Assembly: GCA_965220985.1 (NCBI GenBank)
Contig: OZ244854.1
Location: 3,472,001 to 3,536,000, forward strand
Direction: 5' to 3'
DNA length: 64,000 nt
Origin: JAPPHA01 sp965220985
GTDB taxonomy: Bacteria > Pseudomonadota > Alphaproteobacteria > Rhodobacterales > Rhodobacteraceae
In this document: in pieces, positions 55,711 through 64,000 of the stretch
Numbering within the stretch: the first letter of the stretch is position 1
How the letters are laid out: each line of letters opens with the position of its first letter
Made by a program: the position numbers and the translations under genes
Notes under the pieces: model-generated
Told to the model about the DNA's origin: nothing
What the model saw: the letters and a program-made list of their open reading frames with translations, nothing else
The model's database searches: none

Positions 55711-56877
55711 ATGACCACCGGATCGGACAACAGCGACGGTCGTCGCTCGCATCATCCCGCTCGCCCGTTGACCCGTTGGCAGATGCCCAGATCCAACAAG
55801 ATTTCCTTGATGCGTTATACCGACAATCGGTCGGTGCGCATCCCGAAGGACCTGGGTCCCGAACAGAGCCTGACGGGCTTCAACCTGGAATACCGCAACA
55901 TCGTCGATTACATCGTCCGCATCACCCATCGCATATGGGAAACCGACGACCGCAACGTCGAGTACATCGCGGATTGCTATGCGCCCGATTCGATCGTTTA
56001 CGACGACTATGGCCTGCAGCGCGGAAACCAGAAGATCATCGATGACACGCATCACACGACGGCCGCCTTTCCCGATATCATTCTCGACGCCGAAGAGGTC
56101 ATCTGGGCCGGAAACGACGAGGTCGGTTTCCACACGTCGCATCTGACCCGGATCATCGGCACCAACACGGGCCCGAGCAGGTACGGGCCGCCGACCGGAC
56201 GCCAGGTCAATTTTCTGGTGATTGCGAACTGCGTTGCCTTGCAGAACGACATCTTCCTGGAGCACGTGCTTTACAACACCTCGGCCATGTTGCGGCAAAT
56301 GGGCCTCGATCTTTGGTCGGAGGCGGAACGCCTCGTCGCCGATCCCCCCAAGGGCTGGCCGCGCAGCGAAGAGGTCTGGAACGAACTTCGGTCTGCGGCC
56401 AGGCCGGAGAAGCCGATCTCGATCAGCGAACCGATGATCAACTTCGATCCGGACTATTTGGCAAGAAAAGTTCATGACTCGATCTGGAATGGAGATCTCG
56501 GCGCGCTCGACTGGGGGTACTGGAGCGATTTCACATTCGAGGGCACGACCCTCAGGAAGTTCGAAGGGGACGAAGCCTACCGCTCGTATGTGGGAGAGTT
56601 GAGAGCGGCATTTCCCGACCTCGAACTGCGTGTGGACGAAGTCTACTGGATGGGCTGCGAGCGGGACGACTGGCTGATCTCGACACGATGGAGCGCAGAA
56701 GGCACGCATTCCGGCGGATCTCTTTATGGAGAGCCGACAGGACATCGGTGTCAGATCTGGGGCATCACCCAGCACCGGGTGGAATACGGCCTGATCCGCC
56801 AGGAATGGCAGTTGTTCAACGAATTCGACCTCATGATGCAGATTGCACGAGCCCGTGGCGCCGGGTCGACGTCATGA
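55711..56877 (+). CDS. Two-domain SnoaL/ester-cyclase-like protein C
   Basis: A 388-residue protein with two SnoaL-like domains (about residues 60-190 and 240-375), each with the core pattern seen in SnoaL_2/ester cyclases: CYAPDSIVYDDYG then TAAFPDIILDAEEVIWAG, and a second AAFPDLELRVDEVYWMG with GEPTGHRCQIWG. It differs from proteins A, B and D, which resemble each other more closely. ATG 55711 has GGAGA six bases upstream. It overlaps protein D's gene by four bases (ATGA). Confidence 0.82.
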   Translation: MTTGSDNSDGRRSHHPARPLTRWQMPRSNKISLMRYTDNRSVRIPKDLGPEQSLTGFNLEYRNIVDYIVRITHRIWETDDRNVEYIADCYAPDSIVYDDYGLQRGNQKIIDDTHHTTAAFPDIILDAEEVIWAGNDEVGFHTSHLTRIIGTNTGPSRYGPPTGRQVNFLVIANCVALQNDIFLEHVLYNTSAMLRQMGLDLWSEAERLVADPPKGWPRSEEVWNELRSAARPEKPISISEPMINFDPDYLARKVHDSIWNGDLGALDWGYWSDFTFEGTTLRKFEGDEAYRSYVGELRAAFPDLELRVDEVYWMGCERDDWLISTRWSAEGTHSGGSLYGEPTGHRCQIWGITQHRVEYGLIRQEWQLFNEFDLMMQIARARGAGSTS

Positions 56878-57875
56878 CGCCCGATCCTGACTTCCAATCC
56901 GAAAAACGCCTCGTACTCGAACACAATGCGGCCATCGATGCCGCGAATCCCGATGAGGTGGCAGCATTCCTGGCACAGCGTACGGTTCCGAACTACCGTT
57001 GGCGCGGCGTACATCCCTTCAACGAACAGGCGGGGGCAGAGGCCGTTGCGAGCGTGTTCTGGGGTCCGCTGAAATCCGCATTCGGTCAGATGCAGAGGAG
57101 ACCCGACATTTTCATGGCGGGGCTCAATTCGATTGACGAAGGTTCATCGAGATGGGTCGTCGAAATGGGACACCTGATGGGGCTTTGGGACGAAGACTGG
57201 CTGGGTCTTCCGGCCACCCGAAAAATTGCCTTCCTGCGTTACGTCGAATTCCACAAGGTTGATGATGAAAAAATCTTGGAAACAGCATGTTACGTCGACA
57301 TTCTCAATCTGATGGAGCAATCGGGAATCGGGTACTTTCCCGTGCAGAGCGGGGCATCGATCCTGACACCTGGCCCGCGCACTTCCGACGGTATCCTCCT
57401 TGATGCTCAAGACCCCCTGGAGGGCAGAGCGACGCTTGAGTTGATCGAGGCAATGGTCTTCGATCTCAGGCGCAACCGGGTCAGTTCGCCGCGACAGCAC
57501 ATGGAAACGTTCTGGCACCCCGACATGTGCTGGTTCGGGCCGGGCGGCATTGGCGCGAGCGCATTCTTTGACGGATACCGCCGGGGTCACTGCCAGCCAT
57601 TCGAGGACGGCCTCGAGTATGTCCGCCATACCGAGCACAAGTGTCGTCTCGGTGAGGGACTTTATGGAGGCTTTTTCGGTTATCCGAGTCTGACGTTGCG
57701 CTGTACGGGAGGGTACCTCGGAATGCCTGCAACTGACACCGCTGCCGACATGAGAATCGTCGACCTGTACCGGCGCGACGGCGACAGGCTTGCCGAGAAC
57801 TGGATTTTCATCGACCTGCCGTACTTTTTTGTTCAGCAGGGGATCGACGTGATCAAGGCGGCAGGCAGGGCGTGA
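56874..57875 (+). CDS. Two-domain SnoaL/NTF2-like protein D
   Basis: A 333-residue protein sharing all landmark blocks with proteins A and B: VHPFNEQAGAEAV, MGHLMGLWD, TPGPRTSDG, FWHPDMCWFGPGGIGA, QPFEDGLEY, MRIVDLYRRDGD and AENWIFIDLPYF. It is the last gene of the operon, coupled to protein C by an ATGA overlap. Having three A/B/D-type proteins plus one C-type in one operon suggests consecutive steps or a hetero-oligomer acting on the imported compound. Confidence 0.8.
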   Translation: MTPDPDFQSEKRLVLEHNAAIDAANPDEVAAFLAQRTVPNYRWRGVHPFNEQAGAEAVASVFWGPLKSAFGQMQRRPDIFMAGLNSIDEGSSRWVVEMGHLMGLWDEDWLGLPATRKIAFLRYVEFHKVDDEKILETACYVDILNLMEQSGIGYFPVQSGASILTPGPRTSDGILLDAQDPLEGRATLELIEAMVFDLRRNRVSSPRQHMETFWHPDMCWFGPGGIGASAFFDGYRRGHCQPFEDGLEYVRHTEHKCRLGEGLYGGFFGYPSLTLRCTGGYLGMPATDTAADMRIVDLYRRDGDRLAENWIFIDLPYFFVQQGIDVIKAAGRA

Positions 57876-57951
57876 CCTCGGCGTCGCAGCCGTCTCCTGT
57901 GACCGGAGAACACTAATCTGCGCAAGTCAGTTCAGCGGACGAACTGCTCTG

Positions 57952-58950
57952 TCATGCGTTGGCCATCACCAGTGCCGTGTCGAGAAGTCGATTCGCGTAG
58001 CCCCATTCGTTGTCGTACCAACTCAAGACCCTGACCAGACCACCTCCGGTCACCGCCGTCTGGTCAAGCGCAAAGATCGACGACCTGGAATCGTGATTGA
58101 AGTCGATCGACACGAGAGGCTGATCTGTCACGCCCAGTATCCCTTTCAGCCTGCCTTCGGCAGCCTCGGAAACGGCAGCATTGATCTCCTCTGACGTGAC
58201 CGGTCTCGAAGGAACAAACTTCAGATCAACCGCCGAGACATTGGGCAGAGGAACCCGGATGGCCGAACCGTCGAGTTTCCCGGCAAGTTCGGGCAGGACA
58301 AGCGAGATCGCGCGGGCGGCGCCCGTGGAGGTCGGAATCATCGAAACGGCAGCTGCACGGGCGCGTCGAAGGTCCGAGTGGGGAGCATCCAGCACCCGTT
58401 GATCGCCTGTATAGGCATGGACAGTCGTCATGTATCCGGTTTCGATGCCAACGGCGTCATTGAGGACCTGTGCAATCGGAGCGAGACAGTTTGTCGTGCA
58501 TGACGCATTGGAAACAATCCGGTCGTCGGCTTCGAGGGTCTGGTGATTCACGCCGTACACGATTGTCTTGGCGACATTCTTTCCCGGTGCGGATAGCAGG
58601 ACTTTGCCGGATCCGTTCTCGAGATGGCGCCCAGCAGCCTCTGCGGAAGCAAAAATCCCGGTACACTCCAGAACAATGTCGACATCTGCCCATGGCAAGC
58701 GCTCGGGGTCTCGTTCCGATGTCGCGCGAATTTCCGATCCTCCGACACTGATGGTCTCTCCGGCAGCGGTGACATCAAGCGGCAATCGCCCGTGGACGCT
58801 GTCAAATTTGAGAAGATGAGCGCAGGCTTCGGCTGACGCGATGTCGTTGATAGCAACAACATCGACGTCGTTTCTCTCGCTCTCGAGGACCGCGCGAAGC
58901 GCTGCCCTTCCAATTCTTCCGAAGCCGTTGATCGCAAGTCGTGTAGGCAC
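57952..58950 (-). CDS. gap: Type I glyceraldehyde-3-phosphate dehydrogenase
   Basis: A 332-residue glycolytic enzyme. INGFGRIGRAALRA binds NAD, the catalytic cysteine is in SNASCTTNCLAP, its His partner in TTVHAYTGDQ, and WYDNEWGYANRL ends the domain. The start is GTG 58950 with GGAGA five bases upstream; the longer frame has no conserved N-terminus. It converges with the SnoaL operon and diverges from the LacI-type regulator, so it could be part of the same carbon-use locus or simply adjacent. Confidence 0.96.
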   Translation of the reverse strand: MPTRLAINGFGRIGRAALRAVLESERNDVDVVAINDIASAEACAHLLKFDSVHGRLPLDVTAAGETISVGGSEIRATSERDPERLPWADVDIVLECTGIFASAEAAGRHLENGSGKVLLSAPGKNVAKTIVYGVNHQTLEADDRIVSNASCTTNCLAPIAQVLNDAVGIETGYMTTVHAYTGDQRVLDAPHSDLRRARAAAVSMIPTSTGAARAISLVLPELAGKLDGSAIRVPLPNVSAVDLKFVPSRPVTSEEINAAVSEAAEGRLKGILGVTDQPLVSIDFNHDSRSSIFALDQTAVTGGGLVRVLSWYDNEWGYANRLLDTALVMANA

Positions 58951-59232
58951 GGATGTCTCCTTCGATGACCGTTGTTCGGGGTTGCGTTGCAGTTCAGTCG
59001 GAGTCCTACGGCGACTGCCGTGGCCTGGCAAGTGCGGACTGCCTGACCGATTGGCAGGGCGCACTCGGGCACGAAGAATCGGGGCGGTTTTCGCGCCACC
59101 CGCCACAAAAAATCATCGAGATTTGCACCTCTTGCGAAAAAGTTGTACCCTTTATCGATCATGCAGGCGATTGGCGCGCATGTCGCGACGCTTTTGCCAA
59201 GCCAATTTCGGCAACATCCACCGACAAAATCA

Positions 59233-60222
59233 ATGACCAAAGGCAGACCAACTCTGAAGGACATCGCCAGGGACGCTGGCGTGAGTGAAATGACTGCGTC
59301 GCGAGTCCTTCGCGGCCTGGGCGAGGCGTCTGATGTCACGATTCAAAGGGTGCAAGAGGCCGCTGCGGCACTTGGCTACGTGCCTCATCGCATCGCGAGT
59401 TCGCTGTCGTCGAAAAACGTCGATCTCATCGGCGTTGTTGTACCGTCACTGAGCAGCAGGGTCTTCTGCGACGTTCTGTCCGGAATTTCGGCCACGGCCA
59501 CCGCCTCTGACAAGCAGATCATGATCAGCGTTTCCAAATACGATTTGGAATCAGAGGAGAGTGCGGTTCGGGAGATGATCTCGTGGCGGCCGACCGGCGT
59601 GATCATCGCGGGGCTCGAGCACACCGACACGACCAGGAACTACATGAGGGAATCGGGATTGCCGATCGTCGAGATCATGGATGTCGACGGCGATCCTGTC
59701 GACATGAATGTCGGGATTTCCCACAACAGAGTGGGGAGAGAGACGGCACGGAACGTCTTGTCCGCGGGCATGCGAAAAATTGCCTTCATCGGAACAGGAA
59801 TGCCGGGCGATCATCGAGCGGCAAAACGGCTCGCGGGTTTCAAGGCCGAACTCGGCCGTGAAGGCGTTTCTCTGGTTGCCGAAGAACTGTATTCAGGCTC
59901 TTCAAGCCTGCTGCTCGGAAAGGCGCTGACCGGCAAGGTGCTTGAGGCTCACCCAGATATCGAATGTCTGTACTTCTCGAGCGACGTGCTGTCTTGCGGA
60001 GCCGTCCTACACTGCATCGAGGCGGGCAGGGCGATCCCCGGGGATCTGGCGATCATCGGCTTCAACGGCATCGAGATAAGGCAGGCGATGCCTGTTGTGC
60101 CGGCGACATTCCACGCGATGCGGCGTGAAATTGGCGTCCGGGCAACCGAGTTGATACTCGATGGCTCTTCCGGCACCGTCGTCGAGTTTGAAGGCACCTT
60201 TGATCCGGGTGATTTCTTCTGA
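59233..60222 (+). CDS. LacI-family transcriptional regulator
   Basis: A 329-residue repressor. The N-terminal helix-turn-helix PTLKDIARDAGVSEMTASRV and hinge region VPHRIASSLSSKNV are typical, followed by a periplasmic-binding-protein-like sensor domain with IGFNGIEIRQAM near the C-terminus, close to the GntR (gluconate) branch. ATG 59233 begins MTKGRPTLKDIA; longer starts lack support. It probably controls the neighbouring ABC/SnoaL locus and perhaps gap; no operator was recognised. Confidence 0.93.
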   Translation: MTKGRPTLKDIARDAGVSEMTASRVLRGLGEASDVTIQRVQEAAAALGYVPHRIASSLSSKNVDLIGVVVPSLSSRVFCDVLSGISATATASDKQIMISVSKYDLESEESAVREMISWRPTGVIIAGLEHTDTTRNYMRESGLPIVEIMDVDGDPVDMNVGISHNRVGRETARNVLSAGMRKIAFIGTGMPGDHRAAKRLAGFKAELGREGVSLVAEELYSGSSSLLLGKALTGKVLEAHPDIECLYFSSDVLSCGAVLHCIEAGRAIPGDLAIIGFNGIEIRQAMPVVPATFHAMRREIGVRATELILDGSSGTVVEFEGTFDPGDFF

Positions 60223-60400
60223 TGGCGTAAGACCTTGTCTCAAGGGTTGCGGCCGCTGCTCGGCCACGATTCCCCACTTTCCGACAGAACCCATCGACCA
60301 TGATGCAATGGTGCCTGCACAGTAGCAGCCCCCTCACGGTTTCTCGCGTTCCATCTCGGCGGCAGGTGAAACCGCGCTCATGAATTCGCTTTCGCAAATC

Positions 60401-61582
60401 TCATGGCGAGCGCGACACGGAAACCGGCAGCGAAATTGGCCCCGTGTTTCCGCTGTCCGGGAGCCATTTCGGTTTTTCCGCGAGAGACATTGCCGTGAAT
60501 TCGCGCGACAGCTCGAGAAGCGCGCATGAAATGTCGGTTCGCGCAACAAGATGACCGAGGCAGTGGTGAGACCCGCCGCCGAATCCGAAATGCGATTTTC
60601 GCCTCGCCGCGATGTCAAACGACGCATTCTCGCAAATCTCCGGATCCCTTGACGTTGAGTTGACGAGGATGTGGAGTGTCTCGCCCTTGCGTATGACATG
60701 ACCGCCATACGCAAAATCGACGAGAGCCTCCCGTGTGACCCAGGTTGTGGTTGGAAAGGCGCGAATTGCCTCTTCAACCGCATTCTGGACAAGATCGGGA
60801 TTGTCGCGAAGCAATGACCACTGGTTCGGGTTCTCTGCGAAAAGGGCAACCGCGTTTCCGAGCTGAGACCTCGTCGTGTCGACTCCGCCGAAAATCGTGA
60901 TCACCACCAGATCGATCAGGGCTCTGATGTCGTCCGGAGGAAGGTCGCCCCATGCAGCAACGTATCTTGACACCACCGATCGGTCGTCGCTGCCGTTGCG
61001 AACTCTTGCAACCAGTTCGCCGGCCATTTGTTCAAGACGATCGTGGGCAGAATTGATCTCTTGGGCGTGTTCCTCGCAGTTGACCCCCATCGACAGTCCG
61101 AGACTTGCAGCGTCTCGCGCGATCGATGGCCAAACCTCTGCAGGCAAGCCGAGCAGCCGGCACATTGCGCGTCCTGCAAACGGATTGGCAAACTCTCCCA
61201 TGAACTCGAAGCTGTCTTTCCCTGAAATCCCTGCGAGAATGTCGCGAGCCATTTGACTGAACGCCGGCGTCAGCGATCCGACAAACTCCCTCGACAGCGC
61301 CGACGACGTGATCGACCGCAGCGCCTTGTGGGTTTCGCCTTCCTGTGAAATGACGCTTCGCTTCCAGAATTCCGCAAAGCTCCCGGTCAGACCGTTGGCT
61401 TCGGGCCATGCATGGCTGCCTTGGCGAACGCGACGGTCCCTGAGCAGTTCGCCGGCCTCCCGGTGTCGCAGCACGGCGAGACCATAGGGCGTTCGAGCGC
61501 ACCATGATGTCTCTCTTGCGCGACGAACGTCGTCCGACCGAGTCGAGAACGCCGGTGACGCGATATTGAGGAAAGGCAACAT
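60401..61582 (-). CDS. Cytochrome P450
   Basis: A 393-residue soluble bacterial P450. The oxygen-binding I-helix reads FGGVDTTRSQ (Thr pair present), the K-helix ExxR is EEAIR, and the heme-ligand loop is FGFGGGSHHCLG with the axial cysteine. No ferredoxin or reductase gene is adjacent, so electron partners are elsewhere. Substrate unknown. It converges with the LacI-type gene and diverges from the Fic gene. Confidence 0.93.
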   Translation of the reverse strand: MLPFLNIASPAFSTRSDDVRRARETSWCARTPYGLAVLRHREAGELLRDRRVRQGSHAWPEANGLTGSFAEFWKRSVISQEGETHKALRSITSSALSREFVGSLTPAFSQMARDILAGISGKDSFEFMGEFANPFAGRAMCRLLGLPAEVWPSIARDAASLGLSMGVNCEEHAQEINSAHDRLEQMAGELVARVRNGSDDRSVVSRYVAAWGDLPPDDIRALIDLVVITIFGGVDTTRSQLGNAVALFAENPNQWSLLRDNPDLVQNAVEEAIRAFPTTTWVTREALVDFAYGGHVIRKGETLHILVNSTSRDPEICENASFDIAARRKSHFGFGGGSHHCLGHLVARTDISCALLELSREFTAMSLAEKPKWLPDSGNTGPISLPVSVSRSP

Positions 61583-61829
61583 GTTCTTGTCGGTCGTTTT
61601 TCCCAGTCCCGAGACCAGCTGTCCGAGGCTGACGGACTACATCGGCACATTCGTAGCGAGAAAACAGAGTGCCAGTCAAACGTGGAGAAGGGAAGCAGAC
61701 TGGGGTGGTGAGCCGGAGCGGCACGGGTTGTTCCACATTCGTCCATGTTCATTCGCGGCCACTGCATCCGGATCGGGCGTTGGAGCCATGCCGAATTCCC
61801 TCGAGAAGGGAAAATGGGCGTGAGACCAA
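61583..61829. other. Intergenic region between P450 and the Fic operator array
   Basis: About 250 bases upstream of both divergent genes, leading into the operator array that starts at 61830. No gene or further repeat is recognised; the P450 promoter should be here on the minus strand. Confidence 0.4.
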
Positions 61830-61924
61830 ATCGTTTCACGCATCGTGAAACGAAATGTTGAAACGACAATTAATCTCGATATAATATCGACATAATCGTT
61901 TCACTCAAACTTGGAATCGTTTCA
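61830..61924. promoter_or_regulatory. Iterated TGAAACGAT-type operator array at the Fic promoter
   Basis: The nonamer ATCGTTTCA (or a near-complete inverse TGAAACGA) occurs five times: 61830-61838, inverted at 61845-61852, inverted at 61859-61866, direct at 61895-61903 and direct at 61916-61924. The first two form a perfect inverted repeat, CGTTTCACG / CGTGAAACG with a CAT spacer (61832-61852). The last site ends on the A of the Fic start codon. Such spacing suggests a repressor covering the whole promoter. Confidence 0.75.
61858..61885 (+). promoter_or_regulatory. Sigma-70-type promoter of the Fic gene
   Basis: TTGAAA (61858-61863) and TATAAT (61880-61885) are separated by 16 bases. The -10 lies in a perfect palindrome TCGATAT-A-ATATCGA (61876-61890), and the -35 overlaps one TGAAACGA site. 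Transcription would start about 30 bases before the gene. Confidence 0.65.
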
Positions 61925-63210
61925 TGGAATATTCTGACCAAGACGTTTTGCGGCTTGTTGCGGAAAACCCAGGCATCGGACGTCGTGCGATCCTAGACAG
62001 CCTCGGACGAGAAATGAGCGAAACGACCGTTTGGCGCATATTGAGGCGTCTTGTGGACGAAGGCCGGATCGAGGTTTCAGGCAAGGGCAGGGCGACCACG
62101 TACAAGATCGCCGGATCGGCGGTCGTCCGCCTGCATCTGGAAACTCCTTATTTCCGACGCCCGCCCAGTCACTATCAGCCAGGATTCCTGGACGCCTACA
62201 TACCGGGAAAGACGTGGTATCTCTCCGAAACCGAGCGCGCGCGACTGATGGAGGCCGGACGCCCCCATTTTGGACCGCTGCCAGCGGGAACTTATGCACG
62301 ACAAATTCTTGGCCGACTCCTTGTCGACCTGAGCTGGGCATCCTCTCGGATGGAAGGCAACACCTACGACCTCTTGCAGACCGAAAGACTCATCCAGCAC
62401 GGGGAAGAAGCAGAAGGGAAAGACCGCGAGGAAGCCTTGATGATCCTCAACCACAAGGCGGCAATCCAGTTTGTGGTCGACAACCTTGACGAAGTGACGC
62501 TTCGCCGCAACGACATCCTTTCGGTCCACGCGCTGCTGTCCGACGGTCTCATGAGCGACCCCTCGATGTGCGGCCGTCTCCGGACAATGCCGGTCGAGAT
62601 CTCGCATTCGAGCTATCGTCCTCTGGACGATGCAGTCACGATCTCGGAAGAGTTCGACATTGTCTTGCACAAGGCATCTCAGATTGCCGACCCGTTTGAA
62701 CAGTCGTTTTTTTTGCTTGTGCACATTCCGTATTTGCAGGCCTTTGCGGACGTCAACAAGCGAACCTCGCGCATCTTGTCGAATCTTCCGCTGCTGAAGT
62801 CGGACCTTGCGCCGATGTCGTTCACGACCATGGAAACCGGCGAATACATCGATGGCCTGATCGGGGTGTACGAGTTGACCAACGCGTCGCTGTTTCGCGA
62901 GGTCTACATCGAGGCCTATGTTGCGTCCGCCGAGAATTATCGGGTGCTTCGAGCAGAGGTGGAAACCCCTGACAAGGCAGCCTTGGCGTATCGTGAATTC
63001 GTCAATGCAGCAGTCTTTCGCTGCGTTCTGGATTTCAAGGCTTTCAAACGAGATCAGATATTGCAGATGGCCGCCGCAGCCGGCATCCCGCAGGCTGATC
63101 GGGAAGGCGTTGCCGCCTATGTGAAACGCCAGTTTGCCGGGTTGCACGAAGGAAACGTGATTCGTTATCAGCTGCAACCGAGCGACCTCGATGGTGTTGA
63201 CCTCGGTTGA
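61924..63210 (+). CDS. Fic family protein with N-terminal winged-helix-like segment
   Basis: A 428-residue protein. Residues 1-65 look like a winged helix (AILDSLGREMSETTVWRIL then a short wing). The Fic domain has the core H267-IPYLQAFADVNKRTSR283, a HxxxxFxDxNKRxxR variant of the HPFxxGNGR motif that transfers AMP or related groups to protein hydroxyls. Upstream, S140-S-R-M-E144-G145-N146 matches the inhibitory (S/T)xxxE(G/N) helix, so it would be a class II, self-inhibited Fic. Its promoter carries repeated inverted sites, suggesting that it represses its own gene. Targets are unknown. Confidence 0.88.
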   Translation: MEYSDQDVLRLVAENPGIGRRAILDSLGREMSETTVWRILRRLVDEGRIEVSGKGRATTYKIAGSAVVRLHLETPYFRRPPSHYQPGFLDAYIPGKTWYLSETERARLMEAGRPHFGPLPAGTYARQILGRLLVDLSWASSRMEGNTYDLLQTERLIQHGEEAEGKDREEALMILNHKAAIQFVVDNLDEVTLRRNDILSVHALLSDGLMSDPSMCGRLRTMPVEISHSSYRPLDDAVTISEEFDIVLHKASQIADPFEQSFFLLVHIPYLQAFADVNKRTSRILSNLPLLKSDLAPMSFTTMETGEYIDGLIGVYELTNASLFREVYIEAYVASAENYRVLRAEVETPDKAALAYREFVNAAVFRCVLDFKAFKRDQILQMAAAAGIPQADREGVAAYVKRQFAGLHEGNVIRYQLQPSDLDGVDLG

Positions 63211-63404
63211 ACCAGCCGACGGCAGTCTCATCCAATGCAGCGTTGTCATTTGACCAGTCCTGATCAACAGGCGTCCGTTTGTCCAATGACCAGCACGTGT
63301 CCAGGAATTGGAGTGGCAACGACCGTTCCACATTCACTTTTGCGTTGCGGAAGCCGAATTCATCAGCGCGCCAAAGTAGCCAAGACATGGTTTCTGCAGG
63401 TTGC

Positions 63405-64000
63405 TCACAGCTGCCCCAAATATTGATCCCAAAAATTGTTGCGCAGGAGCAGATCAGGATCCAGTTGACGCTTTGCCCGAGCGAATTCCTCGGCCCGAGG
63501 ATATGCCCTGGTCAATTGATCAAGCGTCGCATGAGGGCGATAAGGCAAATAATATGCACCCCCGATTTCGAGAATTCCATCAATCAACTCGCGCGTCATC
63601 CGCACCTGATCAGCTTCTCCTCGACGGGTCAGTTCCTGACTGAACGACATCACTGCGGCAATCCGAGGTACCCGTGCAAAAGATAGAACCGATTGGTCAT
63701 CCTGCGCCACATAGCGCAAGGTGACGTTCAGAAACTCTTGGTAAGATGCCGGGATGACCTCGCGACAAACCTCCAGGAAACTGTCAAACGCATCAAACCC
63801 AACAAAATACTCGTGTAGAATATCGGTACGATCTGGGTTGCGGTTGGCCAGCGTGGCCACAGGTTGATTGACAAGAGAATTCCGGGTTACTTCTCCACCA
63901 CCCAGCGCTGGACCAACGCTGGTCTCATTCCACCACCGAAAAGACTTGAATGTCTCATTCCCCAATTGCGCGCGATAGATTCGGTTGGCCGCATGGGCCA
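63405..64000 (-). CDS. FAD-linked oxidase, C-terminal part (5' end beyond window)
   Basis: An open frame of about 198 codons runs off the right edge; it reads upstream as AHAANRIYRAQLGNETFKSF without a start. The segment YYLPYRPHATLDQLTRAYPR followed by FARAKRQLDPDLLLRNNFWDQYL is typical of the C-terminal end of FAD-linked oxidases of the lactone-oxidase/BBE type. The FAD-binding domain should lie beyond 64000. Composition is A+T-richer than the preceding Fic gene. Substrate unknown. Confidence 0.7.
   Translation of the reverse strand, partial: AHAANRIYRAQLGNETFKSFRWWNETSVGPALGGGEVTRNSLVNQPVATLANRNPDRTDILHEYFVGFDAFDSFLEVCREVIPASYQEFLNVTLRYVAQDDQSVLSFARVPRIAAVMSFSQELTRRGEADQVRMTRELIDGILEIGGAYYLPYRPHATLDQLTRAYPRAEEFARAKRQLDPDLLLRNNFWDQYLGQL

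Noticed and set aside
57952..60222. gap and the LacI gene as definite members of the SnoaL/ABC operon
   Set aside because: gap is on the opposite strand and is a housekeeping enzyme; the LacI gene has its own promoter region. Only proximity links them.
1..64000. CRISPR arrays, rRNA, tRNA, insertion sequences
   Set aside because: No regularly spaced repeats, conserved rRNA blocks, tRNA cloverleaf or transposase motifs were seen on either strand by eye.

Overview
The window looks like a chromosomal segment of an alphaproteobacterium with Rhodobacterales-like gene content. The clues are a coiled-coil M23 peptidase, hisI divergent from a NifU-like scaffold protein, an IscR without cluster cysteines at the head of a suf operon, and an isobutyryl-CoA to methylmalonate-semialdehyde (valine) operon. 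Base composition is high G+C by eye, with A+T-richer patches at about 9.9-12.1 kb, 31.1-33.6 kb and after 63.3 kb. No rRNA, tRNA, CRISPR array, integrase or transposase was seen. All product calls come from reading translated motifs; no database search was run.

Layout. 1-9.7 kb: envelope and tRNA-modification genes (M23 peptidase, AsmA/DUF3971 giant protein, queA, MFS transporter, DUF924 protein, mnmA). 9.9-15.3 kb: an atypical patch with a DUF3800 gene, then ligA, whose first half differs in composition from its second half, and recG. 15.7-25.5 kb: NifU-like scaffold, hisI, gluQ, a methyltransferase, gyrA (Gly and Ala at the quinolone-determining positions), ssb, uvrA. 25.5-30.3 kb: valine catabolic operon (mmsA, acyl-CoA dehydrogenase, hydroxyisobutyryl-CoA hydrolase, mmsB). 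30.6-36.3 kb: coaD, a probable type II restriction-modification pair in an A+T-rich island, tyrS, anmK.

36.6-49.7 kb: an alpha/beta hydrolase diverges from the Fe-S assembly operon iscR, cysteine desulfurase, sufB, a small membrane protein, sufC, sufD, two YIP1-family membrane proteins and sufS. A perfect 15-bp palindrome resembling an Irr (ICE) operator lies ahead of iscR. The 3' end of this operon is tandemly duplicated (about 2.2 kb per copy). The second sufS is a pseudogene that has lost its PLP lysine, and a 54-bp acs remnant marks the duplication junction. The intact acs follows.

49.7-60.2 kb: the least familiar region. It holds four two-domain SnoaL/NTF2-like proteins interleaved with a sugar-type ABC importer (binding protein and two permeases, no ATPase), followed by a convergent GAPDH gene and a LacI-family regulator. 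It may be an undescribed uptake and catabolic locus. 60.4-64 kb: a cytochrome P450, a Fic protein with an N-terminal winged-helix-like segment whose promoter carries repeated TGAAACGAT-type sites (candidate autoregulation), and the 3' part of an FAD-linked oxidase running off the window.
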